57,966 nucleotides of DNA from Duganella callida (GTDB lineage: Bacteria; Pseudomonadota; Gammaproteobacteria; Burkholderiales; Burkholderiaceae_D): NCBI RefSeq assembly GCF_004614165.1, contig NZ_SPVG01000276.1, positions 1 to 57,966 of the forward strand, written 5' to 3'. Shown here piece after piece: positions 34,435 to 43,218 of this stretch. The position numbers were made by a program, and so were the translations under genes. The notes under the pieces were generated by a model. The model saw nothing but the letters and a program-made list of their open reading frames with translations, had not been told where the DNA came from and searched no databases. Within the stretch, counting starts at the first letter, position 1. Each line of letters starts with the position of its first letter.

Positions 34435-37194
34435 TCACTCCAAAAGCTCTATCTCGAATCGAGCAAAAGCAATCTTGGATGCAAATCGCTCAGTTAAACC
34501 ATTGTTGTCAGTTTTGCCTTCGACAACCTTGCCGTCTTCCAAGGTAACGCGATATCTACGCCCAATAATTGGCTCATCAGTAATCATATCGGTCACCAAC
34601 ACTTGCTGATCATGGTCCACCTCTGTAGAGGGGAGCGACAAGTTAACAGGGCGTCCATCACTGCCATTTTCATGCTTGAATTTGGATGACTTGATGGTAT
34701 GGTCTCCCTTGCTTTGTTGGGTAATCGCACCAGCCCCATAATCAACCTGACATCCTTGCGCGACGATCTTTACAGCTTGCGATTGAATTTCTATCCCTTC
34801 CGTAGCGGTCAACCTTATTTTTTTTAACGACGTTATCTCAATATCGCCGTTGTGCGCTTCGATCTTGATATTGCCCGATGCTGCAATAAGCTTAATACCA
34901 AGCTTAAGCGCGAACACACTTACACCCTGCATTGCTCTTAGCATCAGATTGCGGCCAGTTTCAATATATGCGTTATCCAAGCTAAGCACATGCGCGGAAG
35001 CTTTCGCAGCTATCGCCACCGCCATTTGACTTCCGATGAAAGCCCCCGCCGGCGCACTCATTGCGATGATTGGTTGAGATTCGCCAATCGAGGTGTTCTC
35101 CCCTTCGCCGTCCCAATTTTTAACTCGATTCACGAGGTCGGATAAATCCCGCGTGTTTTCCGTCTCAATGGAGTGCCTCGCCGCCACGGCCGTAAGCTCT
35201 TCGGCAACATGCTGCGAGGCCTCGGCGAGAGTAGAGAGCTCATCTCTGCTAAGCAGCGCACCAGCTGCGCGTGTACGACCGCTCGCGGAGATCAAAACAC
35301 CTTCACCTCCACGGATTGAGACAGCTTTATCACTCCGAAGCTCTGCTCCCTCTCCTCGCGGCTCACTTTTGCCGTTTGCATTTGGATGCGTGAGGAAACC
35401 TAAATTCAGCTCCGTGTGGCCATGGTCACTCGCCAATTGAGCATTTATCTCTCCCGGTGTATCGTCGAAGCGAACTTGATTAGATCGACTACCCCGCACT
35501 TCCTTACTTTTGAAACCTGCAAGGTATTTCTCATCGGGAAGCCCAGCAAGTTCTCTCAATGATGGTGGGGATGCAGACTGATTGTAGAGTTGTGCGACGA
35601 TCACAGGCTTGTCCGGATCTCCTCCAAGAAACGAAACCAGAACTTCTGTACCAATACGAGGCAAACCTAAAGTGCCGCATTGGACCAGACTACTCGGACC
35701 CGCCCCCGCCCAATTGGACGCAACACGCACCCAGGCGGAGTCGGCCTCAGTGTCGGTGGCGCCACCAACTTCGGCATGATCCTCCGGGCGTGTACCGGGA
35801 AAACGGATCTTGACCCGCCCCAGTTCGTCGCAGTACACCTCCTCTCCCTCCGGGCCGACTACAACCGCGCTTTGCATTTGCGCCTGCGGCACATCGGTGC
35901 GAGGGTCGAAGGCCGGCACGATCGGCACCGTGCGGCGCACCGCCGTCAACTGTATGTGCATCCGCAGCGGCCCATCCGCCACCTTGTCGCCCAGCTCGCG
36001 CTGCATTTGCATGTCGTCGCCGTCTTGCGCCCAACGGCTGCGGGTGAACAGCCCCTCCACGCGTGCCGCCAGCGCTTTCGGCAGATTGTTTTGTGCCGCC
36101 ACACGTAATGCCGTGACCACAAAATCGCGCTCTTCCGCCGGATGCTGGTCGACTTCAGGATGCTCGGCCAGCCGGAAGTATTCACCGGCGCACAGGTCGC
36201 GCACGCTGCCTTCACCATGGAAGCATTTCGACTCGTAGTCATGCCGCCTCAAACGCAACTGCCCCATGCGGAACAGGTCTTCGTTGTCGTTGCCGGCATG
36301 CGGCGGCAGGATCTGGTAGTCGTCCAGGCTGGCGGCCATTTCGTTGCCGTTCGGTCCCTGGTTGTTGCTGCCGTCGGCCTGCGCCAGCATGAAGTCACGC
36401 CCTTCGGGATTGCGGTAATCCCAGCTGTGCCGCGTCACCACGCCCGGTTGCAGGCTGCGCACCGCGCTCCAGCGTGTGATGGTGTCGCGTTGCTCGGTGG
36501 CGCTGTCGCGGTGGTAGCGCACGGTGCCAGCGGCGTTCTGGCGCAGGGTGTCGCTGCGGTTGAACAGGACCAGCGTGTGGCTGTCGCCGTTCGCCCGCAC
36601 ATACCAGCCGATGCCACGCCGCTTCAGCAACCTACGGATGAAGTGCGCATCCGACTCGTTGTGCTGCATGGTGAATTCACGCTTGGGGTAGGTGCGCAGT
36701 TCGAACGCTTCGCACAGCTCGTGCTTGAAGCAGACGCCAAGCACGGAATTCTTGTGCCGCCATTCGTTCAGGATGCGCTGGACGATTTCCACTTCGTCCA
36801 TGTTGCGGAACACGCGGGTGTTGGTGCGTTTTTCCAGGATGGCCAGGGCGTCGCGCAGCACCAGCTGGTAGCTGGCCAGGCCGCCGTCGCTGTCGCCCGA
36901 GCTGGCCTCGGTGACGATGCCGCACACGCTGCGCAGCGCGCCGCGGTCGGTGACGATTTCCAGCCTGGCCGGCACGGCGATCATTTGCTTCAGCGGCAGT
37001 TGCACCTCGCCGGAGACGCACAGTACGCGGTATTCGATGCCGCCGCAGATGTGCTCGGTGCCGTACACGCGCTGTGGCAGCAGCAGGTCGTCGTTGAAGC
37101 CGCCGGGCAGCTCGAGCCGCAGCCGCAGCGGCCGGTTGCTGGTGACCAGTTCCCTGGCCGCCGTCATGAAGCTGAAAAAGTCGCCGCTTTCCAC
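34435..37194 (-). CDS. vgrG: type VI secretion spike protein VgrG (TssI)
   Basis: 919 residues from a GTG preceded by AAGGAG. N-terminal gp27-like part (about 1-400), gp5-like OB fold near 445-560 (VRIKFPGTRPEDHAE, WAGAGPSSLVQCGTLGLPRIG), a DUF2345 beta-helix segment (about 640-830) and a short C-terminal beta domain (about 840-919, TDEPIIGRRYRVTLEDGK) that may be the cargo adaptor. The 5' half is GC-rich like tssFG, the 3' half AT-rich like the lipase gene, with the change near 35.5-35.9 kb, so the gene looks chimeric. Confidence 0.92.
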   Translation of the reverse strand: MESGDFFSFMTAARELVTSNRPLRLRLELPGGFNDDLLLPQRVYGTEHICGGIEYRVLCVSGEVQLPLKQMIAVPARLEIVTDRGALRSVCGIVTEASSGDSDGGLASYQLVLRDALAILEKRTNTRVFRNMDEVEIVQRILNEWRHKNSVLGVCFKHELCEAFELRTYPKREFTMQHNESDAHFIRRLLKRRGIGWYVRANGDSHTLVLFNRSDTLRQNAAGTVRYHRDSATEQRDTITRWSAVRSLQPGVVTRHSWDYRNPEGRDFMLAQADGSNNQGPNGNEMAASLDDYQILPPHAGNDNEDLFRMGQLRLRRHDYESKCFHGEGSVRDLCAGEYFRLAEHPEVDQHPAEERDFVVTALRVAAQNNLPKALAARVEGLFTRSRWAQDGDDMQMQRELGDKVADGPLRMHIQLTAVRRTVPIVPAFDPRTDVPQAQMQSAVVVGPEGEEVYCDELGRVKIRFPGTRPEDHAEVGGATDTEADSAWVRVASNWAGAGPSSLVQCGTLGLPRIGTEVLVSFLGGDPDKPVIVAQLYNQSASPPSLRELAGLPDEKYLAGFKSKEVRGSRSNQVRFDDTPGEINAQLASDHGHTELNLGFLTHPNANGKSEPRGEGAELRSDKAVSIRGGEGVLISASGRTRAAGALLSRDELSTLAEASQHVAEELTAVAARHSIETENTRDLSDLVNRVKNWDGEGENTSIGESQPIIAMSAPAGAFIGSQMAVAIAAKASAHVLSLDNAYIETGRNLMLRAMQGVSVFALKLGIKLIAASGNIKIEAHNGDIEITSLKKIRLTATEGIEIQSQAVKIVAQGCQVDYGAGAITQQSKGDHTIKSSKFKHENGSDGRPVNLSLPSTEVDHDQQVLVTDMITDEPIIGRRYRVTLEDGKVVEGKTDNNGLTERFASKIAFARFEIELLE

Positions 37195-37203
37195 GATCGC
37201 TCC

Positions 37204-38151
37204 TTAGCTATGCAACAAGTACATCAGTTCCGCGTGGTCCTCGGTGGCCGTGCCGTCCTGCAGGCGGGCATCGACGCCCAGGCGACTGCCGCCATCCAGC
37301 CGCACGCCAGTCATGTCCTGTGCGCGCTGCACCAGATACACTTCCCAGGTCAGGCCGGCGCCGCAGTGCAGCGCCAGCATGGCCGCCAGTTGCCGCGCGC
37401 CAGCTCTGCCGGGCAAAAAATCCTCGTAACGCCCCTTGTCCAACGGACCGATGCGCAGACGGGCGCGGCCGTCGCAACCGTAGCAGCGCGCTCCCAGCAT
37501 CACGCCGCCGTCCAGCGCCACGTGGGCACGGCCCAGTTGCGCCTGGTCTTGCGCCGGCAGCGCGCGCCATTCGCCGATCAGCGGCTGCACCTCGACCGGC
37601 ACGCCGAAGTATTCCGAGTACATGCCCTCCAGCAGCGCGGCCGGCGCCGCGCGGGCGCGGATCTGCATGGCGTAGAAGGCGATGGTTTCGCGGGCGATGC
37701 CGCCGCTGTCCTCGCCGACGCGGGAGACGCCGGCCAGCGCGTTGAGCAAGGCCATGAATGCGTCTTCCGCGCATTCCGGCCGGTGCCTGGTCCAGGCTTC
37801 GTAAAACAGGGCGACCGGCCGGTGCGACAGCAGATCGAGAAACGCGCGCGGGCCGCCATCGTTGGCACTGCGCTCATGACGTCCGATGCGTTCCGAGTAA
37901 TGCAGCGGCAGCACGCCCTGGCTACCGAGCAAGCCCATGAACGCCGGCGTGACGCGCACGCCAGTATCGTCGCTGCTGATGTTCTCGATCTGGTTGGGCG
38001 GAAAGCTCATGCCCAGCCGGTTGCGGCAGCGCACCGCGCCCGGCCGCCATTGCTCGAGCAGCCGCATCGCCTGGAAGAATTCGAAGCGCTGCGGCGCGGC
38101 CAGCAGGCGGCCGATCACGCCAGCGGCAGCAGGCCGTTGCGAGGTGGGCAT
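37204..38151 (-). CDS. tssG: type VI baseplate protein TssG
   Basis: 315 residues from the ATG at 38151 (MPTSQRPAAAGVIGRLLAAP). RFEFFQAMRLLEQW and VTPAFMGLLGSQGVLPLHYS are TssG hallmarks. Forms the TssK-TssF-TssG baseplate wedge. Overlaps the tssF end by 37 nt in another frame; longer starts to 38511 lie within tssF and are rejected. Confidence 0.92.
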   Translation of the reverse strand: MPTSQRPAAAGVIGRLLAAPQRFEFFQAMRLLEQWRPGAVRCRNRLGMSFPPNQIENISSDDTGVRVTPAFMGLLGSQGVLPLHYSERIGRHERSANDGGPRAFLDLLSHRPVALFYEAWTRHRPECAEDAFMALLNALAGVSRVGEDSGGIARETIAFYAMQIRARAAPAALLEGMYSEYFGVPVEVQPLIGEWRALPAQDQAQLGRAHVALDGGVMLGARCYGCDGRARLRIGPLDKGRYEDFLPGRAGARQLAAMLALHCGAGLTWEVYLVQRAQDMTGVRLDGGSRLGVDARLQDGTATEDHAELMYLLHS

Positions 38152-39938
38152 CGCAAGAGCTCCTTTCCACTGGCGTGCGACAGCACCACCAGCCGGGTAA
38201 AGCTGTTCAGGTGCACATGCAGGCTGAACAGGTGGTCGAGTAGCTGGGCAAAAGCGTGCAGGCTCATGCCGGCATAGGCGTCCTCGTCCAGCGACACATG
38301 GATTTCCACGCCGCGCAGATAGGCGTTGCCCTGCGCCTGCCGCAGCCAGGCCGTCGCCGGCCTTTGCGACAGTGCGGTGATGCCGTCGATCAGCCGCTGC
38401 GCGACCAGGCTGTCCGGATGCGCGTATAGCCGCAGCATGGCGGTCAGGGCCGGCAAGCCTTCCTGCGTCAGCGAGCGGTGGTTCAGCGCCAGCTGGGCGA
38501 TCAGGCCCCACTGCCGGCTGTCCAGACGGTACGACAGCGTCGGCCGCCGCAGCAGGCGGATGGGGAAGCTGGCGATGCAGGTCTCCGTGTTCAGGTCGCC
38601 GCCGGCGCGGCCGTATGGCAGCCCATGCGGCAGGTTGCGGTCGGTACAGGTCAGGTGCACCGAGGCGGTGCCGCCATCCAGGCGCAGCGGTGAGAAGTCG
38701 CGGTCGACCAGCGTCAGCGTGTGTTCCAGACCGGGCGGCATCAGGTCGTCACGCTGGGACAGCCAGTAATGTCCTTTCCTGCCGGGCTGGCCATGGCGCA
38801 GCGAGTGACAAGGGAAGAATTCGGTGACCGCACTGCCGTCGCCGGCGTTGCGCACCATCTGTACAGTGTCGACGCTGTAGATGTCGCAGGCGCCGCTTTC
38901 GTCCACCAGCAGCGGGTAGCTGCTGCTGGTGTGCGTGATGCGGATCGGCGTGGCGGCGTGCGGGAACAGGTTGATCACCGGCGTGCAGGCCGGCACCAGG
39001 TTATCGGCGCACAGCGTGCGCAGCATGCGCGTGACAGGCGCGTCGGGACGGATGTCGGCCAGCAGCAGCCGCAGCGTCAGGCGCGCGCAGCCATCCGGAC
39101 TGGCCGCCAGCAGCGCCGCCAGGTCGATGTCGGCAAAGTCGAATTTTTCGGGGAAGGCGAAGTATTCGCTCAGCAGGCGGTAGGCGGCGTGTTCGGACGG
39201 CGCGGCCGGCAGCAGCGCCTCCTCGGGCGCGAAGCCGACCGGCGCCAGCGGCAGCCGTTCCAGCATCCGCCAGTGGCCGTCCGCTTCCACGCAGGCACAG
39301 GCGGTCTGCATGAACAGCGCGTCGCGCAGGGCGGCGCGCAGCGAGCTGTCGCCGTCGATGAAGACGCGCAGCCGGTCGATGCCCGCCTCCCTCAGGCTGC
39401 GCGCCGCGCCGGTGCTGGCGAGGGTGATGCAGATGGCGACGCCGGCCTCCGCGGGCAGCGTCAGCGTGGCCGGCAGCTGCGGGTAGGGTTCCAGCTGCAC
39501 CGCGGCGATCGTCACCGGCGCCACCGTCACATCGTAGACGGTGCGGAAGCGGCACACGGCGGCGCTGTGACCGAACGACTTCATGGCGGTGCCGCGCGGC
39601 ATGACGCGCGCCGCGCCGAGTTCGCTGACGCGCGCGCCGCTGTAGTCGATGCGGGCGATGGAGCAGGACGGGATCGGCCGCAAATAATGCGGATACAGCA
39701 TCGCCAGCAGCGCGTCGGTGAAGTGGGCGTAGCCATCGTCCAGCAGCCGCGCCACGCGCGCGTTCAGGAAGGCCGACGCCTGGATCAGCCGCTCGACGTG
39801 GGGATCGGCGCAGGTTTCGCCGCGGATCTGCAGGCTGCCCGCCAGCTTGGGATAGCGTCCCGCGAACTCGGCGCCGGCGCGCCGCAGCAGGCTCAACTCA
39901 CGTTCGTAATAGGGCAGCAGTTTTTCCATCTCGCGCAT
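38115..39938 (-). CDS. tssF: type VI baseplate protein TssF
   Basis: 607 residues. EKLLPYYERELSLLRRAGAE and the HPDSLVAQRL/GVEIHVSLDEDAY segments identify the TssF (VasA) family. Baseplate wedge component. First of the tssF-tssG-vgrG-lipase-immunity series. The genes usually upstream (tssE, hcp, tssBC, tssK and so on) are not in the window. ATG at 39929 is an alternative start. Confidence 0.92.
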   Translation of the reverse strand: MREMEKLLPYYERELSLLRRAGAEFAGRYPKLAGSLQIRGETCADPHVERLIQASAFLNARVARLLDDGYAHFTDALLAMLYPHYLRPIPSCSIARIDYSGARVSELGAARVMPRGTAMKSFGHSAAVCRFRTVYDVTVAPVTIAAVQLEPYPQLPATLTLPAEAGVAICITLASTGAARSLREAGIDRLRVFIDGDSSLRAALRDALFMQTACACVEADGHWRMLERLPLAPVGFAPEEALLPAAPSEHAAYRLLSEYFAFPEKFDFADIDLAALLAASPDGCARLTLRLLLADIRPDAPVTRMLRTLCADNLVPACTPVINLFPHAATPIRITHTSSSYPLLVDESGACDIYSVDTVQMVRNAGDGSAVTEFFPCHSLRHGQPGRKGHYWLSQRDDLMPPGLEHTLTLVDRDFSPLRLDGGTASVHLTCTDRNLPHGLPYGRAGGDLNTETCIASFPIRLLRRPTLSYRLDSRQWGLIAQLALNHRSLTQEGLPALTAMLRLYAHPDSLVAQRLIDGITALSQRPATAWLRQAQGNAYLRGVEIHVSLDEDAYAGMSLHAFAQLLDHLFSLHVHLNSFTRLVVLSHASGKELLRCPPRNGLLPLA

Positions 39939-40042
39939 CCATCGCAGGCGGGCGTCCCGCCATCGGGATGGCCCAGGCTGTCGATCATGTCACGACGGAA
40001 AATCATTCCTTTGAGAAAACACAAGCGCCGGTAACTTCAGAC

Positions 40043-40380
40043 CTACCAGTCGTCGGCAGGCGGCGGCTGGCAGGTCTTCAGTTGCTTGACGTCCTGGAAC
40101 GCCGCCAGATCGCGTTCGGTGGCGGCCAGCATGCGGCGCATCTGTTCCGCCTCGTCCTCCACATGACGCAAGACGGCTTGCGGTGTCAGCGCCCGATCCG
40201 ACCAGGTGAACAGCGCCCACTCGTAGCGCAGCAGGTGGCTGATGCCGAACAGATCGCGCTGCAGTTCGTTGACTCCGCCGCCAGGCGCTGCTCGCGCTTG
40301 CCAGTACGCTTGGGCTTGCCAGATGTCGGAGGCGCGCGGCGCGGCGGCGGTGGCCCCAAGGGAATGCTCAGCAACAACAG
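40043..40380 (-). pseudogene. 5'-truncated gene remnant
   Basis: One frame is open from the TAG at 40043-40045 to about 40400 and reads like protein: DIWQAQAYWQARAAPGGGVN, then ELQRDLFGISHLLRYEWALF and a helical tail (VLRHVEDEAEQMRRMLAATE). No ATG, GTG or TTG opens the frame far enough upstream to include this segment, so the 5' part is missing. Family not recognised. Confidence 0.4.
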
Positions 40381-40384
40381 CTAT

Positions 40385-40551
40385 CCGCCCTGACGAGCGG
40401 GGAGCACGCGGTCTACGACGGTTCGCGCGGCAACGCCTGGGGCCAGCCCGTGCGGCTGGAGACCGACCTGGTGCTGCTGCACCAGATCGGCAACCCCACC
40501 TTCCAGCAAAGGATGCTGCGCGACGGGGTGCCGCTATGCCTTACTTCGTGA
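40385..40551 (+). pseudogene. short gene remnant on the opposite strand
   Basis: A frame ending at the TGA at 40549-40551 reads HAVYDGSRGNAWGQPVRLET followed by DLVLLHQIGNPTFQQRMLRD, which looks like the end of a real protein, faintly like a minimal nucleotidyltransferase. It has no start. With the remnant before it, it suggests a scar left by rearrangement upstream of tssF. Confidence 0.3.
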
Positions 40552-41452
40552 TGCGATCCCAGCCGTGCTTCACGGCATCCTTGAACTTGTCCCAGCTCGA
40601 TTGCGGGTTCTGCGCTTCCCAGGTGCTGCGCAGTTCCGGCTCGACGTCGTTCCATTCCTTGTCGCGGTAACCGGGATTGCCGGCCAGCGATTCGCCATGG
40701 CGGTAGGCCGGGTCATATTCCTGGAAGGTGCCGCCGGTGTAGGTCTTTTCCCAGTGCGAGCGGAAGTAATCGTCCTCGGCGTCCTCGTTGCGGCCGGTCT
40801 GGATGTCCAGCGAGGCCTGCGCCAAACGCTCGTCGCGCGGGTAGATGCGCATGCCGCTGCGCTGCACGGTACGCTGGATGTCGGCCACCGAGGCCGCCGC
40901 CGGCGGCGTGATGGCGCCGACGTCGCCGCGCTGCATCGAGCCGCCCGCCACCGATCCCTGCTCGGAACGGGCGAACACCACCGCGTCCTCGCGCGGGATG
41001 ATGCCGTGGTATTCCGGCGCGCTCTGCTGCGCGCCCTGGCTGATCTGCTGGCTGCCGTAGCTGCTGCGGGCCGCCTCGGCGCCCACCCAGCCGCTGGCGC
41101 GCCACATGGTTTCGTGTTCGTCGATGTCGATCGGGTTGAAGTCCTCGATCAGGTCTGCCGCGCGTTCGGCCGCGTCCAGCGATGCGGTTTCCAGCGACAG
41201 CACCGCGTGGCCGCGGTTCAGCGCTTCGGCATAGACGTGGCGGTCGGCATGTTCGCGGCCGATCAGGTCGCTGAACATCCGGCGCACGTTGCCCAGGATC
41301 GATTCGTCATCGTTGATGCGCGCGGTGCCGGCCGCGCTACCGGAATCGTGGATCTGGATGCTGTCGCGGTCATAACCGCTGTGCACCAGTTCGTCGCGGG
41401 CCAGGTTGGCCTCGGCCCGGGTTTCAAATACGGCTGCCAGAGTGTGGGTCAT
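40541..41452 (-). CDS. YflT-like stress-response protein
   Basis: 303 residues. The N-terminal 110 residues (LAAVFETRAEANLARDELVH, HAVLSLETASLDAAERAADL) form a general-stress/YflT-like domain; the remainder is acidic, low-complexity and ends with a short Trp-rich region (WDKFKDAVKHGWDRITK). Similar proteins are common in Oxalobacteraceae and have no proven function. Cytosolic by appearance. Single gene, divergent from nothing obvious; ends against the remnant at 40385-40551. Confidence 0.65.
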   Translation of the reverse strand: MTHTLAAVFETRAEANLARDELVHSGYDRDSIQIHDSGSAAGTARINDDESILGNVRRMFSDLIGREHADRHVYAEALNRGHAVLSLETASLDAAERAADLIEDFNPIDIDEHETMWRASGWVGAEAARSSYGSQQISQGAQQSAPEYHGIIPREDAVVFARSEQGSVAGGSMQRGDVGAITPPAAASVADIQRTVQRSGMRIYPRDERLAQASLDIQTGRNEDAEDDYFRSHWEKTYTGGTFQEYDPAYRHGESLAGNPGYRDKEWNDVEPELRSTWEAQNPQSSWDKFKDAVKHGWDRITK

Positions 41453-41545
41453 GATGTGCTCCTGGTTTGAGACAGATGAGGTCGAGTATCGGCTTCAGTC
41501 TACGGTTTACCCGTGCAGACCAGCGCCCGTTTGCCGCAAGGAAAA

Positions 41546-42094
41546 TCACGCGGCGGCCAGCGCCTGTTGCAGCGCCTGGTTGAAGGCCGGAATGTCGTCC
41601 GGCTTGCGGCTGGTGATCAGCTTGCCGTCCACCACCACTTCCTGGTCGCTCCATTCGGCACCGGCGTTGCGCAGGTCGAGTTCCAGGCTGGGCCAGCTGG
41701 TCATGTGCTTGCCCTTGGCCAGATCGGCGTCGATCAGGGTCCACGGACCGTGGCAGATGGCGGCGATCGGCTTGTTCTCGCGGCCGAACTCGCGGATGAA
41801 GGTGATCGCCTCGGTGTGCAGGCGTAGCTGGTCCGGGTTGGCCACGCCGCCCGGCAGCACCAGCGCGTCGAAATCGGCCGGGCGGGCGTCGCGCACGTCC
41901 AGTTCCACCTTGAACTTGCTGCCCGGCGCCATGTGCTGGAAGCCCTGGATCTCGTCGCCCTGGTGCTTGGGCGACACCAGCGTGACCTTGGCGCCCTGCT
42001 CCTCGAGGAAGCGGCGCGGCTGCTCGTATTCCACCTGCTCGACGCCGTCGGTCATCAGCACCGCGACGCGCTTGTCTTGCAATGGCTTGGCCAT
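41546..42094 (-). CDS. DJ-1/PfpI-family protein
   Basis: 182 residues from the ATG at 42094, GGAG upstream. Type 1 glutamine amidotransferase-like fold with the nucleophile elbow AAICHGPW and the conserved Glu early in the chain (VEQVEYEQPRRFLEEQG). The family covers PfpI/YhbO deglycase or chaperone-like stress proteins. 90 nt downstream of its stop the YflT-like gene begins, so both may be stress genes on one transcript. Confidence 0.88.
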   Translation of the reverse strand: MAKPLQDKRVAVLMTDGVEQVEYEQPRRFLEEQGAKVTLVSPKHQGDEIQGFQHMAPGSKFKVELDVRDARPADFDALVLPGGVANPDQLRLHTEAITFIREFGRENKPIAAICHGPWTLIDADLAKGKHMTSWPSLELDLRNAGAEWSDQEVVVDGKLITSRKPDDIPAFNQALQQALAAA

Positions 42095-42179
42095 GATGTA
42101 ACTCCATGCTGAGTTTGGGGAGGTGTCAGGGTGCCACACCGGTCCCGGCTTGCATGTGCGGTCACCCACACTGGCAGGC

Positions 42180-42185
42180 TATAAT
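42180..42185 (+). promoter_or_regulatory. -10 box very close to start codon
   Basis: TATAAT ends 6 nt before the ATG at 42192, which would place the transcript start on or next to the start codon; no ribosome site is seen in between. A leaderless mRNA is inferred. Confidence 0.4.
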
Positions 42186-42191
42186 GGCCGC

Positions 42192-42917
42192 ATGATCTTA
42201 TCATTCCGACATCTTCCATTGCTGCTGGCCGCGCTGTCGGTCGATGTCCTGGCGGGGCCGGGCGAGCTGGTGATGCTGGCGCCGCTGGACCAGGCGATGC
42301 CGATCGCGCGCCTGCACCGCGGCGCGCTGGCCGGCGGCATCGTCAAAGATGTGGGCGATGCGCTGGCGCGGCGTCTGGGCCGGCGCGCGGTGTACCTGAA
42401 CGCCGCCGCGCCCGACGTCGCGCCGCTGCTCGGCGCCGGCCGCGCCGACGCCATGTGCTACGTGCTGCCGTTCTGGATCGACGGCGACTACAACTGGAGC
42501 GTGCCGCTGCTGCCGGACGCCGAGATGGTGGCCGCGCGCCACGAGGCGCCGCGCCTGCGTTCGCTCAAGGATCTGAAGGACAAGCCGGTCGGCACCGTCA
42601 GCGGCTACCGCTACCCGCGCGTGCAGCAGGTGCTGGGCGAGCGCTTCCAGCGGGTCGACGCCGCCAACATGGAGCAGAACCTGCGTCAGGTCATGACCGG
42701 CAAGGTGCAGTACGCGATGCTGAGCGAAGCCACCCTGAACTACCTGCACCGCAGCCAGCCCGGCCTGCGGCTGCGCGCCGAGCTGGTGTTTTCCGCCTAC
42801 CGCGCGCAGTGTGCGTTCTCGCGGCGGTCGGCCATCCCCTTCGACGAGGTGGGCCGCGCCATCGACGGCCTGATCAAGGACGGCAGCATCGACCAGATCC
42901 TGGCGCGCTACCGCTGA
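42192..42917 (+). CDS. periplasmic solute-binding protein (family 3)
   Basis: 241 residues. Signal peptide (FRHLPLLLAALSVDVLAG) and the two-lobed family 3 pattern: GGIVKDVGDALARRLG, LLGAGRADAMCYVLPFW, DLKDKPVGTVSGYRYP. No permease or ATPase gene is adjacent, so it may serve sensing or a distant transporter. Possible leaderless message. Confidence 0.75.
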   Translation: MILSFRHLPLLLAALSVDVLAGPGELVMLAPLDQAMPIARLHRGALAGGIVKDVGDALARRLGRRAVYLNAAAPDVAPLLGAGRADAMCYVLPFWIDGDYNWSVPLLPDAEMVAARHEAPRLRSLKDLKDKPVGTVSGYRYPRVQQVLGERFQRVDAANMEQNLRQVMTGKVQYAMLSEATLNYLHRSQPGLRLRAELVFSAYRAQCAFSRRSAIPFDEVGRAIDGLIKDGSIDQILARYR

Positions 42918-43218
42918 GCGTCAGCCGCCGACGACGCTGTAACCGGCGGCGGAGGCCAGCCGTGGATATTAGTCGCCGCCCTGAACGGCGTCGAACACAC
43001 CGTACTTTTTGCCATTAGCCAAAATGTAGTCACGCAAAACACGCGACAAGTGGCGGAATATAAAGTGGCTCGTCATTGTTCGGCGTACAGATGGAAGGGG
43101 GATCGGCGCTGCCCCACCATCGCTACTGTCGTTCAACCGGCTACTGGATGCCGGCGCGGCATCGCCGGTGCTGTCGAGTCGATAGCTGACGCCCTTGTCG
43201 TCTGAATCATTATCGGGC
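42918..43218. other. spacer with relic of the PPC-repeat family
   Basis: No gene. On the minus strand 42969-43014 reads NGKKYGVFDAVQGGD and then a stop; both neighbouring giant genes contain the near-identical KTYGVFDADQGGDYYL or KIYGVFDATQGGDYYL. This is a fragment of a third copy. The rest looks random. Confidence 0.55.

Noticed and set aside
36142-38277. 711-codon rightward open frame
   Set aside because: Opposite vgrG, tssG and tssF, which are all recognised; composition typical of a shadow.
40186-40377. 63-codon leftward ATG frame (Pro/Arg-rich) as the true gene upstream of tssF
   Set aside because: A different frame of the same strand gives far better protein-like sequence through 40043-40380, so the ATG frame is taken as a shadow of the remnant.
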